From NCBI GenBank assembly GCA_964433345.1, contig CAYSQJ010000005.1, positions 62,001 to 126,000 of the forward strand: DNA of 64,000 bases, read 5' to 3'. Position 1 is the first letter of the stretch. Every line of letters begins with the position of its first letter. Positions 17,112 through 26,454 of the stretch are shown here, one piece after another. The notes below the pieces were generated by a model. It worked only from the letters and a program-made list of their open reading frames with translations, searched no databases and had not been told where the DNA came from. The position numbers and the translations under genes were made by a program. Source of the DNA: Ga0077527 sp964433345 (GTDB lineage Bacteria; Pseudomonadota; Gammaproteobacteria; Burkholderiales; SG8-41).

Positions 17112-18701
17112 TCAGAAGCCGACGGCCTGGCCGTCGGTACGGCGCTCGGAGGCGGCGAAGTAACCGTCTTCCATCTTGTAGATCAACTGTGCACGGCCGA
17201 AGTCGGTGGACCAGCGATCGGCCTGCGGCATGTCGTGGCCGCGGGCGCGCAGCTCGGCCACCGTTTCCGCGGCGACCCCGTATTCGATGCCGACCTTGAG
17301 TCCGCTGTCGATGCGCCAGCGCGGCGCGTCCGCGGCAGCCTGCGGGTTCTGGCCGTAGTCGACCATGCGCGAAACCACCTGCATGTGGCCCTGCGCCTGC
17401 ATCGAGCCGCCCATCACGCCGAAGCTCATCAGCGGCTTGCCGTTTTTGGTCAGGAAGCCGGGGATGATGGTGTGGAAAGGGCGCTTGCCGGGAGCGACGA
17501 TGTTGGCATGGCCTGGCTTCAGACTGAATCCGAAGCCGCGGTTCTGCAGGCTGATGCCGGTGCCGGGCACGACGACGCCGGAACCGAAACCGGCGAAGTT
17601 GGACTGGATGTACGACACCATCATGCCGGATTCGTCGGCGGCGGTCAGGTAGACCGTGCCGCCTTTCGACGGATTGCCGTGCGCCGGTTCCTGTGCTTTT
17701 TTCATGTCGATCAGCTGCGCGCGCTTTTTCAGGTAATCCTTGTCGAGCATCTCCGACGGTTTCACGCGCATTGTTGCCGGGTCGGACACGTACTCGTTGA
17801 TGTCGGCGAAGGCGAGCTTCATCGCCTCGATCTGCAGGTGCATGCTGTCCGGGGAATCGACCGGCAGCTTGGCGACATCGAAATTCTCGAGGATGCCCAG
17901 CGCGATCAGCGCGGCGATGCCCTGGCCGTTGGGCGGAATCTCGTGCAGCGTGTAGCCGCGGTAGTCGATGCCGATAGGCTCCACCCAGTCATTGCTGTGG
18001 GCGGCGAGGTCATCCAGCGTCATTGCGCCGCCGTTCTGCTTGGCCCAGGCGACGATTTTCTCGGCGAGATCGCCCTTGTAGAAGGCCTCGCCCTTGGTTT
18101 CGGCGATGCGCGCCAGCGTCTTGGCCTGCGCCGGGAAGGAGAATTTCTCGCCGGGCAGCGGCGCGCGGCCGCGCGGCATGAAGGCCTCGGCATATCCGGG
18201 CTGGTTTTTCAGTTCCGGTGCCTGGTTGGCCCACAGGCGGGCGATGGTCGGCGTCACCATATAGCCGTCGTTGGCGTACTGGATCGCCGGTTCGAACAGG
18301 TCGGCAAAGGGCAGCTTGCCGAACTTCGCGGACATCTCGGCCCAGGCCGACACGCATCCGGGAACGGTCACCGAATCCCAGCCGCGCTGCGGCATCGCCT
18401 GCGCGCCCTTGAAACGATCCGGAGTCCATGCGGCAGGCGAGCGGCCGGAAGCGTTCAGGCCGTGCAGCTTTTTGCCGTCCCACAGTATGCAGAACGCATC
18501 GCTGCCGATGCCGTTGCTGGTCGGCTCAAGCACGGTCAGCGAGATCGCGGTGGCAAGGATGGCGTCGACGGCGTTGCCGCCTTTCAGCAGCATGCGCAGT
18601 CCGGCCTGGGCGGCCAGCGGTTGCGAGGTGGCCACGGTATTGCGAGCCAGGACCGGCATGCGCTGCGAGGTGTAGGGGAACTGGAAGTCGAGTGGGGTCA
18701 T
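17112..18701 (-). CDS. Gamma-glutamyltransferase family protein, copy A
   Basis: A 529-residue Ntn-hydrolase of the GGT family, which cleaves gamma-glutamyl bonds after autoprocessing. The likely nucleophile is T349 in KGGTVYLTAADESG: alignment to TTHYSVVD of E. coli Ggt puts it at the self-cleavage point. Other family landmarks are GGNAVDAILAT (41-51), PPNGQG (257-262), and the later GVMGGSMQAQGH. There is no signal peptide, so it looks cytoplasmic, like the YwrD-type group, and may act on a different amide. The ATG at 18701 is preferred to a longer reading. It is followed by a bidirectional terminator region on the upstream side. Confidence 0.88.
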   Translation of the reverse strand: MTPLDFQFPYTSQRMPVLARNTVATSQPLAAQAGLRMLLKGGNAVDAILATAISLTVLEPTSNGIGSDAFCILWDGKKLHGLNASGRSPAAWTPDRFKGAQAMPQRGWDSVTVPGCVSAWAEMSAKFGKLPFADLFEPAIQYANDGYMVTPTIARLWANQAPELKNQPGYAEAFMPRGRAPLPGEKFSFPAQAKTLARIAETKGEAFYKGDLAEKIVAWAKQNGGAMTLDDLAAHSNDWVEPIGIDYRGYTLHEIPPNGQGIAALIALGILENFDVAKLPVDSPDSMHLQIEAMKLAFADINEYVSDPATMRVKPSEMLDKDYLKKRAQLIDMKKAQEPAHGNPSKGGTVYLTAADESGMMVSYIQSNFAGFGSGVVVPGTGISLQNRGFGFSLKPGHANIVAPGKRPFHTIIPGFLTKNGKPLMSFGVMGGSMQAQGHMQVVSRMVDYGQNPQAAADAPRWRIDSGLKVGIEYGVAAETVAELRARGHDMPQADRWSTDFGRAQLIYKMEDGYFAASERRTDGQAVGF

Positions 18702-18744
18702 GGGAAGTCTCTTGATGGAAAACGGAGCCGCGATTGTCGAGGAC

Positions 18745-18782
18745 AAAAAAATACGGGGCACGCAGCCCCGTATTTTAACCCA
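18745..18782. terminator. Bidirectional rho-independent terminator
   Basis: ATACGGGGC and GCCCCGTAT form a 9-bp stem around a 5-nt loop, flanked by an A-run on one side and TTTT on the other. Read on the minus strand the stem is followed by seven T residues (TATTTTTTTG), so it would end transcription of the Bug gene at 18795-19763, just before the GGT gene. Confidence 0.85.
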
Positions 18783-18794
18783 CTGGCGAACCGC

Positions 18795-19763
18795 TCAGTT
18801 CGGCTTGATACCGGCGTCGCGGGCGACCTTGATCCATTTCTGGATTTCGGCACGGTTGAACTTGTCATGCGCCTCAGGCGTGCTGCCGTTGGGTTCTGCA
18901 CCCTGATCGAGCAGAGTCTTGCGGACCTTGGGATCCTTCAGGGCCTGCACCAGCGCCGAATTGACGCGGTCAACGACCGCTTTCGGCAGGTTGGCCGGAC
19001 CGAACATCGAGAAACCGCTCGAGACGACGAAGTTTTTCAGGCCCTGCTCGATCATCGTCGGCACGGTCGGTGCCGCCGGGGAGCGCTTCTCGCCGGTCTG
19101 GGCAATCATGCGCAGGCGGCCCTGGGCCACGTAGGGCACCGCGGCCGGCATGCTCGGGAACTGCATCTGCACATGGCCGCCGACAAGATCGATCATCGAC
19201 GGGCCGCTGCCCTTGTAGTGCACGGCGGTGATTTTTACGCCGGCGGTAGCGATCAGCAGTTCGGCTGCGAGGTGGCCGACCGTACCCTGGCCTGCGGTGG
19301 AGTAGAAGATATCGGTCGGGCGTGCTTTCGCCAGCGCGATGAATTCCTTCAGGTTTTTCGGCGGCAGCGAGGGGTGGATAACGAAGGCGGTGGGTACGTC
19401 GGCGACGATGCCCAGCGGCGTGAAGTCTTTGACCGAGTCATACGGCAGCTTGCGGATCATCGCCGGGTTGATGGTGTGGCCGGCCGAAGCCATCAGCAGC
19501 GTGTAGCCGTCGGGCGCGGCACGCGAGACCAGTTCGGTACCGATCGTGCCGCCGGCGCCGCCGCGGTTGTCGATGATGATCTGCTGGCCGATGATCTCGG
19601 CCATTTTCGGCACGAAGATGCGGCCGATGATGTCGGTGTTGCCGCCGGCGGCGAAGGGGATCACCAGGCGTATGGTTTTCGCCGGGTAGTTCTGCGCGGA
19701 TGCCGGTGCGGTGGCGGCCAGCAGGCCGGCAGCGGCGGCAATCCAGAATCGGTTCAATCTCAT
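18795..19763 (-). CDS. Bug-family TTT substrate-binding protein, copy 1
   Basis: A 322-residue periplasmic receptor of the Bug/TctC family. It has a signal peptide (basic start, WIAAAAGLLAATA, cleavage after ASA) and begins the mature protein with QNYPAKTIRLVIPFAAGGNTD, the conserved first strand and ligand loop. IDNRGGAGGTIGTE (about 75-88) is the second hallmark. The start at 19763 has GAGGAGA upstream. Receptors bind carboxylates such as citrate, malonate or amides. The gene sits between two GGT-family genes, divergent from the second, with its own terminator. Confidence 0.95.
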   Translation of the reverse strand: MRLNRFWIAAAAGLLAATAPASAQNYPAKTIRLVIPFAAGGNTDIIGRIFVPKMAEIIGQQIIIDNRGGAGGTIGTELVSRAAPDGYTLLMASAGHTINPAMIRKLPYDSVKDFTPLGIVADVPTAFVIHPSLPPKNLKEFIALAKARPTDIFYSTAGQGTVGHLAAELLIATAGVKITAVHYKGSGPSMIDLVGGHVQMQFPSMPAAVPYVAQGRLRMIAQTGEKRSPAAPTVPTMIEQGLKNFVVSSGFSMFGPANLPKAVVDRVNSALVQALKDPKVRKTLLDQGAEPNGSTPEAHDKFNRAEIQKWIKVARDAGIKPN

Positions 19764-19973
19764 CAGGTTCTCCTCGTGATTGTGTGGCGTACGCGGTGCG
19801 TCGCCGACAGTTGGTTTGACCGTGGAGTTTACCAAGCCTGAGGCTGCCGTGCATCGTGCCCTGTCCCGCTGACCGGAGGTCCAATCCGTGGCGCTGTCGC
19901 AGTCCGGTCAGGCGCCGCGGAGTAGAATCGCCGGATACCGCGGGCGCTCCGCGGCAGCAACGGAGACTGAACG

Positions 19974-21695
19974 ATGACGATGAAACGCATGACCATCATG
20001 GGGACACGCCACGTTGTCGCGGCGGGGCATTACCTCGCCGCTCACGCGGCTTTCGAAATTCTCGAGGCCGGCGGCAATGCGATCGATGCCGGCGTTGCAG
20101 CGGGGCTCGCCATCGGCGTGCTGCAGACGGAGAAGGTCAACATCGGCGGCGTTGCGCCGCAGATCATCTACACCGCGAAGGACCGCAAGGTGCATTCGAT
20201 CGACGGCCTCGGCGTGTGGCCGGCCGCGGTGACGCCGGATTACTTCATGAAAAAATACGGCGGCAAGATTCCCCCGGGCGTGGAGCGCTGCGTGGTGCCG
20301 GCGGCCCCGGATGCCTGGATCACCGCATTGTCGAAATTCGGCACCATGAGTTTCGGCGAAGTAGCGTCTGCGGCGATCCGTTTCGCCAGCGAGGGTTTTC
20401 CGATGTATCCGCTGATGGCGGACTTCATCGGTGCCAACACCGAATACTACGGCCGCTGGCCTTCGAGCAAGAAGGTGTTCATGCCCGGCGGCAAGCCGCC
20501 GGTGCCGGGCAAGGTCTTCGTGCAGGCGGACCTCGGCCGCACGCTGAAGTACATGGCTGACGAGGAGCGCCGCGCGGCGAAGCGCAAGGGGCGCAAGGCC
20601 GGACTGCAGGCCGCGCGCGATGCCTTCTACAAGGGCGACATCGCGAAGGCGGTGACCAAGTGGATTGCCGGCCAGGGCGGGTTGATGCGTTATGACGATT
20701 TTGCAAACTTCAAGGTCAACTTCGAGCCGACCGTGAAATCGAAGTTCGGCAACATCGAGCTGCATGCCTGCGGCCCGTGGTCGCAGGGACCGGCGCTGCC
20801 GATGGCGCTGAACATCCTCAAGGGCTACGACCTGAAGGCGATGGGGCACAACACGCCGCAGTACATCCATGTCGTGACCGAGGCATTGAAACTGGCTTTC
20901 GCCGACCGCCACCAGTATTTCGGCGATCCCAAGTTCGTCAAAGTGCCGCTGAACGGTCTGCTGTCGGAAAAGTATTCGGCGTGGCGCCGCTCGCTGATCC
21001 GAAGCAACGAGGCGTGGCCGGAGATGCCGCCCGCGGGCGACCCGAGAACGCTGTCGACAGTGCAGAACATCTGCATGCCGGAACCGCAGCCCGACGAGGC
21101 GCCGGGGCCGGGCGACACTTCCTACCTCTGCGTGATCGACCGCCACGGCAACGCGTTCTCGGCGACGCCTTCCGACGGCTCCGACAAGACGCCGCTGATT
21201 CCTGGTGTCGGCATCCTTTGTTCCGGACGCGGCACCCAGTCCTGGGCTGATCCCTCGCACCCGTCCTCTGTGGCGCCGGGCAAGCGCCCGCGGCTGACGC
21301 CGAATCCCGCGCTGGCGCTGAAGAACGGCAAGGCTTACATGCCCTTCGGCACGCCGGGCGGCGATGTGCAGATCCAGGCGATGATCCAGGTCTTTCTCAA
21401 CATCAACGTCTTCGGCATGTCGGTGCAGGACGCGGTGGAGGCGCCGCGCTTCGCCAACTACAGCTACCCGGGTTCCTTCGAGCCGCATCCCTATTTCCCG
21501 GGCCGCTTGTATCTGGAGTCGCGCATAGCCAAATCCACCGGCGAGGCGCTGGCGGCGATGGGGCACAAGGTCTACTGGTGGGACGACATGACCTGGCTCG
21601 CCGGGTCGGTATGCACCATCGTCAACGACCACGCGCAGGGCGTGCTGCACGGCGGCGCGGATCCGCGGCGTCCGGCCTACGTGCTGGGCTGGTGA
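19974..21695 (+). CDS. Gamma-glutamyltransferase family protein, copy B
   Basis: A 573-residue GGT-family enzyme, longer than copy A. The probable autoprocessing nucleophile is T382 in GPGDTSYLCVIDRHGN, which aligns with T391 of E. coli Ggt. GGNAIDAGVAAG (33-44) and FGTPGGDVQIQAM (about 455-467) are the other hallmarks. There is no signal peptide. The segment 195-215 has a basic insertion (DEERRAAKRKGRKAG) not seen in copy A. GGAG upstream fits the ATG at 19974. It lies 89 nt before a Bug gene read the same way, suggesting joint uptake and cleavage of one type of substrate. Confidence 0.88.
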   Translation: MTMKRMTIMGTRHVVAAGHYLAAHAAFEILEAGGNAIDAGVAAGLAIGVLQTEKVNIGGVAPQIIYTAKDRKVHSIDGLGVWPAAVTPDYFMKKYGGKIPPGVERCVVPAAPDAWITALSKFGTMSFGEVASAAIRFASEGFPMYPLMADFIGANTEYYGRWPSSKKVFMPGGKPPVPGKVFVQADLGRTLKYMADEERRAAKRKGRKAGLQAARDAFYKGDIAKAVTKWIAGQGGLMRYDDFANFKVNFEPTVKSKFGNIELHACGPWSQGPALPMALNILKGYDLKAMGHNTPQYIHVVTEALKLAFADRHQYFGDPKFVKVPLNGLLSEKYSAWRRSLIRSNEAWPEMPPAGDPRTLSTVQNICMPEPQPDEAPGPGDTSYLCVIDRHGNAFSATPSDGSDKTPLIPGVGILCSGRGTQSWADPSHPSSVAPGKRPRLTPNPALALKNGKAYMPFGTPGGDVQIQAMIQVFLNINVFGMSVQDAVEAPRFANYSYPGSFEPHPYFPGRLYLESRIAKSTGEALAAMGHKVYWWDDMTWLAGSVCTIVNDHAQGVLHGGADPRRPAYVLGW

Positions 21696-21783
21696 TGCCC
21701 GGAGCAGGGCATTGGCACGATTGCTGCTAATGCCCTGGCTTGCAACAACTGAATCTCCTACAACAAATACGAGGAACTGACAT

Positions 21784-22752
21784 ATGAACATCCATATCCG
21801 ACATGCCATCGCGGCCGTTGCCGCCGCGACCGCAGCAAGCCTTGCACTCCCGGCTTTTGCTGCGTACCCCGAGCGCCCGGTGCGTCTCATCGTGGGCTTT
21901 CCGCCGGGCGGCGCGGCCGATACGCTGGGCCGCATCGCCGCGCAGCAGCTGACCGACCGCATCGGCCAGCAGGTGGTGGTTGACAACCGCGGCGGTGCCG
22001 GCGGCCTGATCGCGACCGAGATCGCGGTCAAGACCAATGCCGACGGCTATACGCTGCTGTTCTCCTCGATCCCGCACGTGATCAACCCGCACCTGCGCAA
22101 GGTCGGCTATGACCCGGTCAAGGATTTTGTGCCGGTGGTGCAGTTCGTGGCGGTACCGCTGATGATGGCCTCCGCGCCTTCGTTTCCCGGCAAATCGGTG
22201 AAGGAGCTGATTGACCAGGCCAAGGCCAATCCGGGCAAGATCAACTACGGTTCCGCAGGCAGCGGTTCCTCCAGCCATCTCGCAGTGGAACTGTTCAAGA
22301 GCATGGCCGGCATTCGCATGGAACACATCCCGTACAAGGGAACGGGGCCGCTGATCACCGACATGCTCGGTGGACGCATCGGCGTCACCATCGCCAGCGC
22401 CGTGCCGCTGTCGCCCCAGGTGAAGTCGGGCAAGTTGCGCGGCCTCGCGGTCACCAGCCCCAAGCGCTCCGCGGCTTTTCCGGAACTGCCGGCGATCGCT
22501 GAAACCGTGCCGGGCTATGAAGTCATCAACTGGTTCGGCATTTTTGCGCCTGCCGGCACGCCGGCTGCCGCCGTCAACCGCGTCAATGGAGCGCTCAACG
22601 AAGCGCTGAAGTCTGCGGAGCTGGTGAAGTTGCTCAACGCGCGCGGTGCCGACGCGGTCGGGGGTACTCCGGCGAATTTCATGCGCGTGGTCCGTGCCGA
22701 CAACCTGAAGTGGGCCAAAGTCGTCAAGGAGTCGGGTGCGAAGGTCGAGTGA
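21784..22752 (+). CDS. Bug-family TTT substrate-binding protein, copy 2
   Basis: A 322-residue periplasmic receptor. The signal peptide runs to about residue 26 (IAAVAAATAASLALPAFA). The mature start is AYPERPVRLIVGFPPGGAADTLGR, and VVDNRGGAGGLIATE follows at the usual distance. A central HLAVELFKSMAGIRMEHIPYKG motif is conserved in the family. It is transcribed after GGT copy B, with no terminator between. The ligand is unknown; receptors near amidohydrolase-like genes often bind carboxylates or amides. Confidence 0.95.
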   Translation: MNIHIRHAIAAVAAATAASLALPAFAAYPERPVRLIVGFPPGGAADTLGRIAAQQLTDRIGQQVVVDNRGGAGGLIATEIAVKTNADGYTLLFSSIPHVINPHLRKVGYDPVKDFVPVVQFVAVPLMMASAPSFPGKSVKELIDQAKANPGKINYGSAGSGSSSHLAVELFKSMAGIRMEHIPYKGTGPLITDMLGGRIGVTIASAVPLSPQVKSGKLRGLAVTSPKRSAAFPELPAIAETVPGYEVINWFGIFAPAGTPAAAVNRVNGALNEALKSAELVKLLNARGADAVGGTPANFMRVVRADNLKWAKVVKESGAKVE

Positions 22753-22877
22753 TGTGATGTGGCGGTAATGACGGTGTTGCGTCCCGGCGGCGCGATCCGT
22801 CAAACGGTGTGCCGTCGCCCCCGGATGTTCCAGGTCACTCGGGGTGACGGTTTTTTCATGGTCCGGGAGGATAAAAA

Positions 22878-22909
22878 TATGTTTAAAATCAAATACTTAT
22901 ATAAATACC
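22878..22909 (+). repeat. AT-rich element, copy 2 (within a signal-peptide start)
   Basis: It reads TTTAAAATCAAATACTTATA, then TAAATACC. The ATG of the next gene is its first codon, so it encodes residues 1-10 (MFKIKYLYKY) of Bug copy 3. The closest relative is the copy at 53584-53622. Confidence 0.75.
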
Positions 22910-23865
22910 TGCTGCCTGCATCAGCCTTGCTTGCGGCTGCCGGCGCAGTGCAAGCCCAAAGTACTGCGAACTATCCCAACCGCACCATCCGCTACATCGT
23001 TGGCTACACCCCCGGCGGCACCTCCGACATGCTGGCGCGCGCCGTGGGTCAGAAGATTTCCGCGGCCTTTGGCCAGCAGGTGATCATCGACAACCGTCCC
23101 GGTGCCGGCACCAACATCGGCACCGAAATCGGCGCCAGGGCGCCGGCTGACGGCTATACGCTGTTCATGCCGACGGTGGCCAATGCGATCAACCCGACGC
23201 TGTATCCGAAACTCGGTTATGACATGCTGAAGGATTTCGCCTATGTCACCAATTTCGCCAAGGTGCCCGGCATCGTCGTCGTGCATCCCTCGCTGCCGGC
23301 AAAAAATGCGAAGGAACTGATTGCCATTGCCAGGGCGAATCCGAATTCGCTGCGCCATGGCTCTACCGGCGTCGGCAGCCCGCATCATCTTGCCGGCGAG
23401 ATCTTCAAGTCCATGGCGGGCGTGAAAATGGTTCATGTGCCCTACAAGGGTGCAAGTCCGGCGATCGCCGACATCATTGCCGGACACATCGAAGTCTATT
23501 TCGGCGCGATGGTGTCCACGCTGCCGCATGCGCGCAGCGGACGCCTGCGTGCGCTGGGCGTGACCAGCCTGAAGCGTGTCAGCGCGGCAAAGGACGTGCC
23601 GACACTGGATGAACAGGGATTGAAGGGATTCGAGACCGGTTCCTGGTTCGGCATGGCGGTGCCCACCGGCACGCCCCGCGACATCATCACCAGGCTGCAT
23701 GCAGAATCGACCAAGGCACTGCAGGCGCCCGATCTGCGCGACCGCATGATCGCCGAGGGCGCCGAGTTCGTCGGCGACACGCCCGAGCAGTTCACGGCCT
23801 TCATCAAGGCCGAGATCGAGAAGTGGGGCAAGGCTGTCAAGGCCTCGGGCGCGAGAGTCGATTGA
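22879..23865 (+). CDS. Bug-family TTT substrate-binding protein, copy 3
   Basis: A 328-residue periplasmic receptor with mature start NYPNRTIRYIVGYTPGGTSD and second hallmark IIDNRPGAGTNIGTE. The signal peptide is unusual: its first ten residues (MFKIKYLYKY) come from the AT-rich repeat and are followed by LLPASALLAAAGAVQA. GGGAGG 8 nt before the ATG at 22879 supports the start. The central motif HHLAGEIFKSMAGVKMVHVPYKG is conserved. It is the third Bug gene in this cluster, 126 nt after copy 2, and its end overlaps the next gene. Confidence 0.93.
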   Translation: MFKIKYLYKYLLPASALLAAAGAVQAQSTANYPNRTIRYIVGYTPGGTSDMLARAVGQKISAAFGQQVIIDNRPGAGTNIGTEIGARAPADGYTLFMPTVANAINPTLYPKLGYDMLKDFAYVTNFAKVPGIVVVHPSLPAKNAKELIAIARANPNSLRHGSTGVGSPHHLAGEIFKSMAGVKMVHVPYKGASPAIADIIAGHIEVYFGAMVSTLPHARSGRLRALGVTSLKRVSAAKDVPTLDEQGLKGFETGSWFGMAVPTGTPRDIITRLHAESTKALQAPDLRDRMIAEGAEFVGDTPEQFTAFIKAEIEKWGKAVKASGARVD

Positions 23866-24947
23866 GCGGCGCAGCAGCACTGCCCGATCCGCGGGCGATG
23901 TTGGCGGATCAGGATCATCCGCTGCTCGCCGCGGCGGCACAGCCCGACGACGCGGTGTTGCGTTCGGCACTGCAGCAGGCGCTGCAAGCGGGTGACGATG
24001 CAGGGATCAGGGCCGCGCTCGCCGCGCAGCCGCCGGCCCGGGCGTGGCGTGCGGCACAGCAGCTCGCGGCGGCACTCGACGCGCAGGGCGAGGGCATCGG
24101 CCTGCGCTTTTTTGCAATTCCCCTGGTGATCGTTGCCGGCGCGCGCAAATCCTGCACGGTGCAGGGCGCGCTGCCCGAGGCGCATGTACTGCGCGGCTTG
24201 CTGGAGCAGCACGGCGCCGTCGGTGTCACCCGCAATTTCGGTCTCGGCAACGCGCTGGTCAGCGCCGAAGCGCTGGATACACTGTCGCCGTCGGCGCTGT
24301 GGCGTGTTGCAGCCGATCCGTCGCAGCGCCCGCCGCTGGAAGCGCTGCAACCGGAACCGATCAAGGTCGCCGGCAGCCGCGAGCAGGTGCATCTCCGCTT
24401 CATCACCGGCGCCGGCATTACGCCGCAACATTTGCCGTCCTTCCTGGAGTCCGCATCCAACATCGGTACCTGGGGCATGGCGATGACCAGGGAACTCGCG
24501 CGCCAGCTCGCGCAGCCCGGCCTTGAAATCCTGCCGATGCCGCGCCCGCCGCAACCGCTGCTGCTCGCTGCCCACGCCGGCCGCCGGGCCCAGCTCGAAG
24601 CCGCGCTGAGCCTGTTTCTCGGCAACACGCTGCGCCGATTCCGCATGGCCGTCGGCGATCCCGAAGCCGTACTCTCGGCGCACCGCCTCGACAGCGGCGC
24701 CGGCGAACTGCGGCTGAGCCTCAGTACGCCGTTTGACGATTCGCTGTTTGAGGGGTTCGCCTGGCCGCTGCAGCCGCAGGATGAGACCACGGAGGTGACG
24801 CAGCTTTTTCATTCGTCACTCGCTGAGTGCCGTGTAACGAACGTGACGGTTCTTGACAGGGTTTTGCCGGACCGGTTTGCGGGCGGGGCGGGGTTTGTGG
24901 CGGGACGGATGCTGGAGGGATTGACCAGGGAGCCGAAAAAACATTGA
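23862..24947 (+). CDS. Conserved-looking hypothetical protein
   Basis: A protein of about 361 residues (349 from the in-frame ATG at 23898) that I do not recognise. It is soluble with no signal peptide or membrane segment. The first 75 residues are Ala/Gln-rich helices (LQQALQAGDDAGIRAALAAQPPA), and the rest looks like an alpha/beta fold with FAIPLVIVAGARK and SNIGTWGMAMTRELARQL. The TTG at 23862 would overlap the Bug stop by 4 nt (TTGA), as is common for coupled genes, so I list that start with reserve. Coding bias on this strand is strong. Its place after the Bug gene suggests co-transcription but not a function. Confidence 0.65.
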   Translation: MSGAAALPDPRAMLADQDHPLLAAAAQPDDAVLRSALQQALQAGDDAGIRAALAAQPPARAWRAAQQLAAALDAQGEGIGLRFFAIPLVIVAGARKSCTVQGALPEAHVLRGLLEQHGAVGVTRNFGLGNALVSAEALDTLSPSALWRVAADPSQRPPLEALQPEPIKVAGSREQVHLRFITGAGITPQHLPSFLESASNIGTWGMAMTRELARQLAQPGLEILPMPRPPQPLLLAAHAGRRAQLEAALSLFLGNTLRRFRMAVGDPEAVLSAHRLDSGAGELRLSLSTPFDDSLFEGFAWPLQPQDETTEVTQLFHSSLAECRVTNVTVLDRVLPDRFAGGAGFVAGRMLEGLTREPKKH

Positions 24948-24972
24948 GTCGCTTTGATTCCGGGCGCGGACC

Positions 24973-26316
24973 TTGACTGCCCCTTTCAACGACCGCTTGC
25001 CGTTACGCAGTCTGGGTGAGTTGCATGCCCAGTTGACGGGCTTTGTGCGTGCACGTCTGTGGTTGCAAGTGCTGATTGCGATGTTCCTGGGTGTTGCAGC
25101 CGGTGTTGCAATGGGACCGGGCGTCGGGTGGTTGGAACCTGCCACGGCGCATACCTTGACCAACTGGCTGGCGTTACCCGGACATATGTTCCTGGCAATG
25201 ATCCAGATGATCGTGATTCCGCTGGTGGTGGCCTCGATTGTTCTGGGAATGTCGGCGGGTGGAGGTATTGCCGAGTTGCGGCGCACCGGTGTGCGTGTCG
25301 TGATGTTTTTTGTATTGACTACAGTTGCGGCTGTGGTGATAGGGGCGGCTGTCGCGTTATTGATTCGCCCAGGTGATTATGTGGACCGCCAGCTGATTGC
25401 TGGCGTTACCGAGTCTGCACCAATTGTTGCAGTTGAATCCAAGCCTGAACTGAAGCTGGAGGATTTGCCGGCACGCATTGTCGAGCTGGTGCCGAGCAAT
25501 CCGTTGCGGGCGGGGATCGATCAAAACATGATGCAGGTCGTATTGTTTGCCGCGCTGCTCGGCATTGCCCTGATGACCCTGTCAAAAGACAATGCACGAC
25601 CACTCCTCGATCTGCTGCGCGCGGTGCAGGCGGTGGCGATGGTGGTGGTGCATTGGGCCATGTACCTGGTGCCTCTGGCGGTATTCGGACTGCTTGCGCA
25701 AATCACCACGCGACTGGGACTCGATGCCTTGCTCGGCATGGGCGTCTATGTGCTGACAGTGTTGCTGGGATTGGCCGGCGTGGTCGCGATGTATCTGGCG
25801 ATCTATGCCTTGAAGCGTCGCGAATCGCCGCTGGTTTTTTTGCGCGCATCGTCGGAGGTTCTGCTTCTGGCGTTTTCGACCTCCAGTTCAGCCGCCGTGA
25901 TGCCGGTGTCGCTGCGGACGGCCGAAGACAAGCTGGGGATCAGCCCGAGCCTGGCGCAGTTTGTGATTCCGCTCGGTGTCACCATCAACATGGCAGGCAC
26001 GGCCCTGTACCAGGTCGTTGCGACGCTGTTTTTGGCGCAGGTCTTCGGTGTGGATATTGACCTCGGCGGGATACTGCTGATCGTGGTACTGGCAGTCGGC
26101 GCATCCATCGGTTCGCCCGGCACGCCCGGAGTTGGTATCGTGATCCTCGCCATGCTCCTCGGCAGCGTCGGCATTCCGGCGAGCGGCATTGCGCTGATCA
26201 TTGGTGTGGACCGGATGCTCGACATGTGCCGTACCACGGTGAACGTTGCCGGGGATTTGATTGCTTGCACGGTGCTGGACGGCAAAAATCAGGATTCAGC
26301 TGCACAGCCAGGATAA
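24973..26316 (+). CDS. Dicarboxylate/amino acid:cation symporter (DAACS)
   Basis: A 447-residue Na+- or H+-coupled importer of the glutamate/dicarboxylate (DctA/GltP) family with about eight helices and two re-entrant loops. Diagnostic segments are the Ser-rich loop LLAFSTSSSAAVMPVSL (about 296-312), the ion-binding NMAGTALYQ (a variant of NMDGT, with Ala at the Asp position), and a later VDRMLDMCRTTVNV that carries ligand-binding Asp/Arg/Thr. There is no in-frame ATG before the first helix, so the TTG at 24973 is the likely start. Base composition is noticeably less GC-rich than in the flanking genes, a hint of recent acquisition. Confidence 0.88.
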   Translation: MTAPFNDRLPLRSLGELHAQLTGFVRARLWLQVLIAMFLGVAAGVAMGPGVGWLEPATAHTLTNWLALPGHMFLAMIQMIVIPLVVASIVLGMSAGGGIAELRRTGVRVVMFFVLTTVAAVVIGAAVALLIRPGDYVDRQLIAGVTESAPIVAVESKPELKLEDLPARIVELVPSNPLRAGIDQNMMQVVLFAALLGIALMTLSKDNARPLLDLLRAVQAVAMVVVHWAMYLVPLAVFGLLAQITTRLGLDALLGMGVYVLTVLLGLAGVVAMYLAIYALKRRESPLVFLRASSEVLLLAFSTSSSAAVMPVSLRTAEDKLGISPSLAQFVIPLGVTINMAGTALYQVVATLFLAQVFGVDIDLGGILLIVVLAVGASIGSPGTPGVGIVILAMLLGSVGIPASGIALIIGVDRMLDMCRTTVNVAGDLIACTVLDGKNQDSAAQPG

Positions 26317-26454
26317 GCCGCTCTCCCGGGAGGAGTTGCTCCGCGGTGCACAGCGTTGCAAGCTGTCGTGTTCCGCTGGAGGAGCATTACGTGATCTTTT
26401 CACGGCTGAAAATGATTGCTGGTCCGTACCCCCGAAACTGCTACAGTGCGCGCC

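Noticed and set aside
17058..19841. A 927-codon open frame on the plus strand
   Set aside because: It lies opposite the GGT and Bug genes, whose motifs are certain. High GC makes long antisense frames common here.
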